Below, piece by piece: positions 57,284 to 64,000 of a stretch of DNA of 64,000 nucleotides. The stretch is from Cordylochernes scorpioides (Eukaryota > Arthropoda > Arachnida > Pseudoscorpiones > Chernetidae), in assembly GCA_030710605.1 (NCBI GenBank), contig CP092886.1:157287424-157351423 (forward strand). Direction: 5' to 3'. The position numbers and the translations under genes were made by a program. Within the stretch, counting starts at the first letter, position 1; each line of letters starts with the position of its first letter. The notes beneath the pieces are model-generated. The model was not told the origin of the DNA. It ran no database searches and saw nothing but the letters and a program-made list of their open reading frames with translations.

Positions 57284-58000
57284 ACTAGCCGAATGACCCG
57301 GGCAACGCCCGGATTTTACCCGATTAAGTGTTTTTATTCAAATTCTATTCGTTACAATTATAAATTGGCGCCGTGGATGTCACTCTTGTGTCCCGCTCCA
57401 ACTTTGTGTCTGAGAAGCGATATTTTTATAGAGAGATGATCTGGCTATGTGTCTTCTGCCCGAATGAATGTTTTTCTGTTAAAATTTTGTTCCTGCATAC
57501 TAAAAATGAACTGGCTTCACCCGTGGTCTCTGCTTTTTGGAATTTTTCCCGATATAATTTTGTATCTGATAATCAAACATGATACAGCAATATTGTCGTC
57601 ATCATTTTCTGACTAAAAAACAACTATATTTGCCCAGAACCTGTTAATTTCAATTTTTTTTGGCTGAAAATCCGATAAATATCGCTTCCAGATTTTTCTC
57701 TATGTCCTGTTAAAACACGTTTTACATGTACATTAGGTCAGCTGATATTACATCCCATCTTCACCGCTAGAGGCGCTGCTTGCGAGTGAAAGGGCAAATT
57801 TACAACGCAATTTGCAAATAACTCGACGAATATTGGGAATAGAGACCTGAAATTTTCACTATAGGTTTTTCCAGATTCAACTCTATATACTGTTGAAATT
57901 TCAGTCAGATTAGTTACGTATTGTGGACGTGTATAGCCGACATAGGAACAAACACACATGCATGCATACATACACTGACTTTTATATATATAGGGATTCT
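57284..58000 (+). repeat. RTE-like retroposon 3' part or SINE-like repeat
   Basis: It starts near CTAGCCGAATGACCCGGGCA and ends with a tail like ACATACACTGACTTTTATATA followed by a TATATAG repeat. A start of this type and a short tandem 3' tail occur in widespread invertebrate RTE-type or derived repeats, which I recall from several genomes. There is no coding sequence. Confidence 0.4.
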
Positions 58001-59440
58001 TAATTAATTTTAACGTATTTTTGAGTAATTAAAATCTGAACACAATTGGCACCAACAGGTTTGACAATATTTAAATGGAGTTATATTAGTGCCTTATGCC
58101 ATCTCGCGCTGCTAATTGATATCTTGCCTAACCGTGCGTATGGCATGCTAGGCAACCTATTTGGGTATCAACGATAAGATTGTACAATGGGTGATATATT
58201 GGGATAAAGAGGAGGGGGGATTCAGCCAAGTGAGCTTTTAAATATTTCGAAATGTTTCACGTCGTTAGCATTGTTGAAACTTGTCTGCAGAGCCAAACCT
58301 TTCATTTAAAGAGCGAACAAGAAGGGGTTGTGTGCATCAGGATCGAAATATTTTAAATTATAATTATGCTTTAGACGTGTATTTATGTATGTCAACGCAT
58401 TAAATCATTGCACTGCCTGCAATCTGCCAATCGATATTCGTCTGTAAATTCAATGCCATATCATTCATTTGTCCTTGGCGTTATAATCACCTTTGTAGCA
58501 ACAGATACGTTTATTGTTGTAGTAAAAGGTTTCGCAGCAAAATTCTCCTTAACCAAAAATAACGTTAAATTGTTGCTACTAACAGAGTTGTGGTGTGCTA
58601 TACTTAAATTCTTGAAAGAGGGTTCGAGAAGTTTCAATGCGAACCATTATTTTTATTCACATTACATAGCTGTTCTCTGGTTCAGTGGTGTAAGGATGTA
58701 ATACAATTGACTTTGTAGATTGCTCGATTCCATAACCACATTATTATTTAGGGTGAATACCTTCAAAGCGCGCGCGCTTGCTTTCTCAATCAGATTTCTA
58801 AAAGATGATCGATGATACATAACTATAGTCCTCAACTGGTGGTAAGACGTTGTCTCTATTTCTATCGCCAGTTGGTCTATGAATGTAATTAGAGAAAGTT
58901 CTTTTGAGAGGAGAGAGAGAGAGAGAGATTGGTGTTTTCAATCAATCCTTTTAGTGTCATGTCTTAAAAACAAATGGCCTATCCAATTTAGTTTCCCATT
59001 TATCATATTCTCATTATTGATATTAACTTTATTCAAGACGAGTCTCGATTTCTTGGATGAAAATTTCAAGAGACAATTTTTTCTTTCTCTGTCAAATATT
59101 TTTAAAATGTTCAAATGACCTCCGTACATTTCGATCAGGCGTAATTAAGGTAGAAATACTGTTGACTTTGCTTAGAATTATTAATGAAACTGATTCCAAT
59201 AATTATTAATTAAACATTATATTTATTGACTTACAAGAAAGAGATCAAAATATAAAAGGGAAACTAATATTGAACAAAGGAACCTTTTTTTTTCGTTCGG
59301 TTAGCGCCTATTTACCTGTGAGCTTACACACACTCTGTGGAACAATTATTTAATATATATAAAACATACGGTCCCCTGTGTGTAAGCTCTAACCAGTAAG
59401 TCCAAGGCTATCTGCACATTTCCGTAGTATGTACTTATAG
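58000..59440. other. AT-rich stretch with small repeats
   Basis: No gene is recognised. It contains a GCGCGCGC tract near 58,770, a GA microsatellite at about 58,906-58,927, and a 12-base perfect inverted repeat (AGCTTACACACA at 59,321-59,332 and its complement at 59,377-59,388). Confidence 0.5.
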
Positions 59441-59667
59441 TCCACACCATATCTTTGATTGCATCCAACAGCAACCGGTCTGGCCTTTCTTTTATATATG
59501 CCGTCATTTGATGTTTTCGTCATTTGATGTTTTCTTCGTACTGTAGACCCATTTACTATTGATGACTTTCATACCATTTTCCCTTGGTACTAGTGTCCAT
59601 ACTTTATGCTTCTCTATCTCACTGAGCTCTTCTTCCATTACTTTGTGCCATTCATTTCTTTCTCCAC
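59440..59667 (-). pseudogene. Copia-2: start of copia reverse transcriptase, truncated by Gypsy-2
   Basis: Minus-strand reading from 59,667 gives ERNEWHKVMEEELSEIEKHK and WTLVPRENGMKVINSKWVY, then after a frame change CNQRYGVDY: the N-terminal segment of copia reverse transcriptase. It ends within the next few dozen codons. The upstream part of the gene should lie beyond Gypsy-2, outside the window. The residues preceding ERNEW in the open frame come from the Gypsy-2 LTR read backwards. Confidence 0.7.
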
Positions 59668-59836
59668 TGTTGTGTATGTAAATTGGTAAACATCTATATG
59701 TAATTTGCATGTTTTTTATTATTAATATGTAAATACATATTTGTATATATACGACATTAACGGTGCAATAAAACAGAAATTGGCCAATAGATCTCGGCTC
59801 TGTGTGTTGTGACAAACACCAGGAGGAGATACATCA
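59668..59836 (+). repeat. Gypsy-2 5' LTR
   Basis: About 169 bases, starting TG. The end is set by the primer-binding site that follows, so it may shift by one or two bases. AATAAA occurs near 59,766. Confidence 0.75.
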
Positions 59837-59838
59837 AC

Positions 59839-59855
59839 TGGCGACGAGGACCTGT
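59839..59855 (+). other. Gypsy-2 primer-binding site
   Basis: TGGCGACGAGGACCTGT, of the TGGCGACGAGG type common in gypsy elements, directly behind the LTR. Confidence 0.7.
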
Positions 59856-59926
59856 GGGAACAAGATCAATTGCATTTTCGCAAGTAAAGGAAGCCTGTTA
59901 TCTAAAGTTAACGAGAAGCCAACAGT

Positions 59927-60654
59927 ATGTCTGGTGGTTCAATGATTGTACCGTTCGGTTTCTTCAGACCAGTGGAAGAATCCTTTGATATTTTCGTTCA
60001 AAGATTTGAAGCTGCCTTTGAGGCGAATGGGCTGGAGGAGGGAAAAGAATACCCATCTTTGTTTCTCTGCTGGATTCGGAAATGTTGAAACTGGGCAATG
60101 ATTTGTTCTTCCCGAGTACAATGAGAGAACAGCCTTATGAACTGTTAGTACAAAGAATAAAGCTACATCTAGCTCCAAGAAAGAAGGTGATTCCTCAACG
60201 ATGCAGGTTCTTAAAAAGAGTTCAACTAGGAAATGAATCCGTTTCAGAATACCTGCGTGAGCTCAGGCATTTGGCTATGGATTGCACTTTTGGTGAAATG
60301 TTGGAGGTCATGTTACGAGACCGTTTTGTAGCTGGTATAAAGTCGGAAAGCCTTCAGAAGAAATTGTTGCAGGAGGATGACGATGTCACCTTGGACAGGG
60401 TATTTTCTATAGCAGTCTCGTTTGAGCTAGCTGAACAAAATGCTAAGGAGCTGCAGAATGAACTAGTGGCTAAGATGGATATTGTTCCAGGAGGAGATGG
60501 AAAGAAGGAAGCTCGGAGGGGATGGCGGCATGGGCCCGGTATGCAAAGAAGGGAGACAAATTGTTTCCGATGCGGCGAAAAAAACTCTCACTTTGCACCT
60601 GCATGCCCACATAAAACAAAATACTGTTATAAATGCAAAAAAATGGACATTTGA
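59927..60654 (+). pseudogene. Gypsy-2 gag (frameshifted)
   Basis: The ATG at 59,927 begins MSGGSMIVPFGFFRPVEESF, a usual gag start for this group. The frame is lost between about 60,040 and 60,085, then resumes at 60,082 for 190 codons with LVQRIKLHLAPRKKVIPQRC and VSEYLRELRHLAMDCTF, the capsid-like retrotransposon gag domain. The first zinc knuckle, CFRCGEKNSHFAPAC, is complete. The second begins CYKC and is interrupted at an A7 run (60,640-60,646). Gag would coat the RNA in the cytoplasm. Confidence 0.8.
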
Positions 60655-63600
60655 GCAGGGTGTGCAAAACGGGTAAATCATTGCCAGACTGCAGATATGT
60701 GCAGGACGAATTTATTTATTCAGTACAAGGTGATACTGATGCAAAAATAAATCTACATGTTGACGAGTATCAGTTGTGTTTTGTGGTGGACACGGGAAGT
60801 CCCGTCACACTGATACCGAAAACAATTTATGAAAAATACTGGAAGGATAACAAATTATCTCCATCTCAATTAAGGTTGAAATCCTTTTGCGGAAAACCTA
60901 TAAAAATTATTGGTGAGAGAAGAGTTTTTGTAAGGGAAGCAAATCAAGATTTGCGGTTGATAGTTGTGGATGAAGATATTTCGGTGGTTTTGTTGGGACG
61001 AGAATGGCTAAAAAGTTTAAATCTTGATTTTTCTAGGTTATTGAACATTAGGCAAGTAAGCGAGTCCGATATCAAAGTTATTATAAATAAGTATGCTGGG
61101 TTATTCAGCAAAGAATTGGGTTGCTTAAAAAACGTCCATATTGATTTTTATTTTTAAAAAAATACGACTCCTGTATTTTGTAAGGCGAGAAGTTTGCCTT
61201 TTTCTTTGAAGAAAAAAATAGAAACTGAAATCGATGGTATGGTTAACGAGGGAATTTTACAACCTATTGAGTATGCAAACTGGGCCGCACCTATAGTACC
61301 AGTACTGAAGAAAGATGGAAGCCTTATAATTTGCGGCGATTTCAGATGCACCGCAAATAAGGCCATAGAATTGGATAAGTACCCGCTGCCATCAATAGAC
61401 GAAATATTTTCAAAATTGTCTGGAAATACAGTGTTTTCGTCATTGGACTTATCCAGAGCTTATTTGTAGGTCAGGTTATCTGAAGAGGCCAAAAGAGTGG
61501 TGAACATTAATACTACGAAGGGGTTATTTGCCTTTAAAAGGCTACCCTATGGAGTAGCTGTAGCACCAAATAAGTTCCAAAGAGAAATGTAAAATCTATT
61601 TGCAGATATGTCGGGAGTGGCTTGATACATCGATGACATCCTGGTAGCCGGAAAGGATCACAGGGATCACGAGCAAAAGCTGGAATTGGTCTTTAAAAGG
61701 CTGCAAGAAAAAGGTTTAAGATTAAACAAGGATAAATGCAAATTCGCAGTAAATGCTGTTGAATATTTAGGTTTTAAAATAGATAAAAAGGGACTGCATC
61801 CCATAAGTAGTAAAATAGAAGCGGTGGTAGAGGCGCCTGAACCTACAAACGTTTCTCAATTGAGATCTTTTATAGGTCTCCTTATGTATTACTCTAGGTT
61901 TATAAGAAATATTGCAGATATTTTAGCGCCCTTCTATCACCTCTTAAAAAAGAATTCCAAATGGAACTGGACTAGCGAACACCGTATATTATTTGCAAAA
62001 TGCAAAGCATTGCTAACTAACGAGTCGGTGCTGGCACATTATGATGCAACTAGGTAACTAGTCCTTGCATGTGACGTCTCTAGCTATGGTTTAGGAGTGG
62101 TTCTGAGTCACAGGAACGATAGAAAGGAAGAAACTCCTATAGCCTTTGCTTCAAGAACGCTAACTGAAGCGGAAAGGCGGTATTCGCAATTAGAAAAAGA
62201 AGCCTTAAGCATCATTTTTGGTTGTGAGAAATTCCGACAATATCTATTGGGACGTGAATTTGTGTTGATCACAGACAACCGACCTTTAATGCACATTTTT
62301 TCACCCCAGAAACCGATCCCCATATGTGCTGCATCAAGAATTAAGAGGTGGTCTTTAAAATTATCTGCATTTAAATACACTGTGGAGTTTCGAAAAACTG
62401 ATGATAATGGCAATGCAGACGCGTTATCACGTTTACCTTTAGTCTCAAAGACCACGGAATCTTTGGATGAGGATCAGGTGCTTCTCCTTCGGAAAATGAG
62501 TGAGGTCCCCTTCTCATTCCAGGATGTGGCAGTTGAGACACGCCGGGATAAATTACTATCAATTGTGTTGAGAAATGTTAGGGAAAATAATTGGCAAATT
62601 CCAAAGGTATCGCAGGAAAATCCACTTTATTCCTATTATAGGATAAAAGACGAATTAAGTTGTGAGTTTGGGTGTCTTCAATGGCGTGAAAGAGTGGTAA
62701 TTCCCCAGAAATTAAGATCCTTAATTTTGAACGATTTACATGAGATGCACCTAGGGATGGTGAAAATGAAAATGATTGCTAGACGGTATTTTTGGTGGCC
62801 AGGCATAGATAAGAACATTGAAGAGTTGGCTAGAGATTGTAGAATATGCCAAGAATCTGCAAGTATGCCGCCGTCTACCATTTCAGAGTGGACTTGGCCT
62901 GAGAAGCCGTGGCACCGTCTACACTTAGATCTAGCAGGTCCCTTTATGGGACGAATGTTTATGGTCCTTGTAGACGCGTACACCAAATGGCTGGAGATTG
63001 TCATCATAAAGGACATTACGAGCAGGACTATCATAGGACATCTTAGGGAGATCTTTGCCAGATTTGGATTACCTGAACTTTTGGTAACCGATAATGGCAG
63101 ACAATTTGTCTCAAGTGAATTTGAGGAATTTACAACAATAAATGGTAAAAGACACACAAAAACGAGTCCGTACAATCCCAGCACTAATGGCTTAGCTGAG
63201 CGATATGTACGTGAATTTAAAAATTCTTTACGAAAGAACCAAGGAAAGGACAGTATAGAAATCAATCTACAGCGATTTTTATTCACCCATAGAGCTTTTC
63301 CTCAAACGGTATTAAAGGAGTCTCCCGCGGAACTTTTAATGAAAAGAAGTCTAAGATCAAGATTTTCAAATTTGATTCCGAAAATGGCGAAGGTAGGAGA
63401 GGTGTACCATGATGCCATGAGGAAGCAAGAGCATTTTGCGGTCGGCTCTGATGTGTATTTCCGGAGTTTTGCTAACGGACCAAAATGGAAAAGGGGCAGG
63501 ATCATGGAACTACTGAGCAGCCGACATTACCTTATAGACGACGAAGGCCGTTATGTGAAAAGACACATAAATCAACTAAGGCCAGTTATCAAGAAAGAAG

Positions 63601-63866
63601 TTCCTGAAGTGAGAGCTTTGGTATTGCCGGGTACATCAAGAGATTTTATACTGCCTGGCACTTCTCGAGATCACCCTAGGCTTGGAGGACAGGAGAAGAC
63701 AATGGAAGAAGCCCCGGAGGTGGACGAAGAATTGAAAGGAGCGGAGTCTTCAGCAAAAGAGGACACTCCAGAACCGGGCCCTGCTGCTGCGGCTGTCCCT
63801 GTCCCTGTGCGCAGTCCAAGACCGCAGCGATCCAGAAGACCGCCAGACCAGCTGCACTACTATTAA
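60633..63866 (+). pseudogene. Gypsy-2 pol: protease, RT, RNase H, integrase, with five in-frame stops
   Basis: One reading frame runs about 1,078 codons. Order: rest of a zinc knuckle (NGHLSRVC), protease (FVVDTGSPVTLIP near 60,780), RT (KKDGSLIICGDFRCTANKAI, SSLDLSRAYL, box YIDD at 61,626-61,637), RNase H (LACDVSSYGLGVVLSH), integrase (zinc end HLGM..CRICQ; core LHLDLAGPF, TDNGRQFVS and NPSTNGLAERYV with D, D, E present), and an acidic Pro/Ala-rich tail with a twice-repeated LPGTSRD motif. Stops: TAA 61,155, TAG 61,467, TAA 61,590, TGA 61,623, TAA 62,055. No frameshift is evident. The stop at 61,623 directly precedes the active-site box. Confidence 0.9.
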
Positions 63867-63877
63867 GAGGGGAGATG
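63865..63877 (+). other. Gypsy-2 polypurine tract
   Basis: AAGAGGGGAGATG overlaps the pol stop codon and abuts the 3' LTR. Confidence 0.7.
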
Positions 63878-64000
63878 TGTTGTGTATGTAAATTGGTAAA
63901 CATCTATATGTATTTTGCATGTTTTTTATTATTAATATGTAAATACATATTTGTATATATACGACATTAACGGTGCAATAAAACAGAAATTGACCAATAG
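63878..64000 (+). repeat. Gypsy-2 3' LTR (cut by window end)
   Basis: 123 bases are visible. They match the 5' LTR except for two substitutions (positions corresponding to 59,702 and 59,782). Confidence 0.9.

Larger units (their letters stand above)
59668..64000 (+). mobile_element. Gypsy-2: nearly full-length Ty3/gypsy element inserted in Copia-2
   Basis: The 5' LTR starts at 59,668 (TGTTGTGTATG) and the 3' LTR at 63,878 with the same bases; the latter is cut by the window end. A primer-binding site, gag, pol and polypurine tract lie between. Over the 123 shared LTR bases I count two substitutions. The orientation is opposite to the interrupted copia gene. It is a different gypsy lineage from Gypsy-1, judged by LTR and protein sequence. 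Confidence 0.9.

Noticed and set aside
59321-59388. 12-base inverted repeat as a transposon end
   Set aside because: Short, AT/CA-rich and without a target duplication. It may be part of the degraded copia or chance.
59504-59815. Open frame of 103 codons as a protein
   Set aside because: Its first part is the Gypsy-2 LTR read backwards and only the end is copia RT. It is a junction by-product.

Overview
This 64 kb window is eukaryotic, AT-rich, and made almost entirely of transposable-element remains. I found no convincing host gene, tRNA or rRNA. Only retroelements and Tc1/mariner-type DNA transposons are recognisable. The set of element types (BEL/Pao, gypsy, copia, jockey-like LINE, Penelope-like elements, Tc1/mariner, a mariner) suggests an arthropod. 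The Tc1 transposase N-terminus and one gypsy integrase resemble proteins I associate with spider genomes, so I lean towards an arachnid. That is inference from memory, not a database result.

Layout. 1-3,480: a copia remnant on the minus strand, split by a 1.3 kb mariner. 3,179-28,482: copy A of a large repeated block, holding a decayed BEL fragment, Penelope-type hammerhead motifs, a foldback repeat, a decayed gypsy with an odd GC-rich coding cassette, a jockey-like LINE remnant, a complete but broken BEL element (BEL-1) and a second BEL element with LTRs that read as identical (BEL-2, minus strand). 28,483-28,582: exactly 100 N. 28,583-47,710: copy B of the same block, nearly identical but without BEL-2. 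47,880-50,330: a Tc1 element and a second transposase remnant. 50,400-54,050: no gene seen. 54,050-58,000: a possible solo LTR, a Penelope-like endonuclease remnant, a 309 bp palindromic unit with a well-formed hammerhead ribozyme, and an RTE-like repeat. 59,440-64,000: a copia reverse-transcriptase remnant invaded by a nearly full-length gypsy (Gypsy-2), whose 3' LTR is cut by the window end.

The most important structural point is that copies A and B (each about 19.1 kb once BEL-2 is removed) flank an unknown-size gap and share the same old insertions with the same target-site duplications. They look like two alleles assembled end to end (a haplotypic false duplication). A true recent tandem duplication is the alternative. 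Copy B gives the empty target site of BEL-2, so BEL-2 is a recent, possibly segregating insertion.

The genes do not form a host pathway. Each retroelement encodes gag, aspartic protease, reverse transcriptase, RNase H and integrase for its own copying, and every copy here carries stops or frameshifts. The most unusual non-coding structure is the hammerhead ribozyme centred between 41-base perfect inverted repeats at 56,139-56,447.
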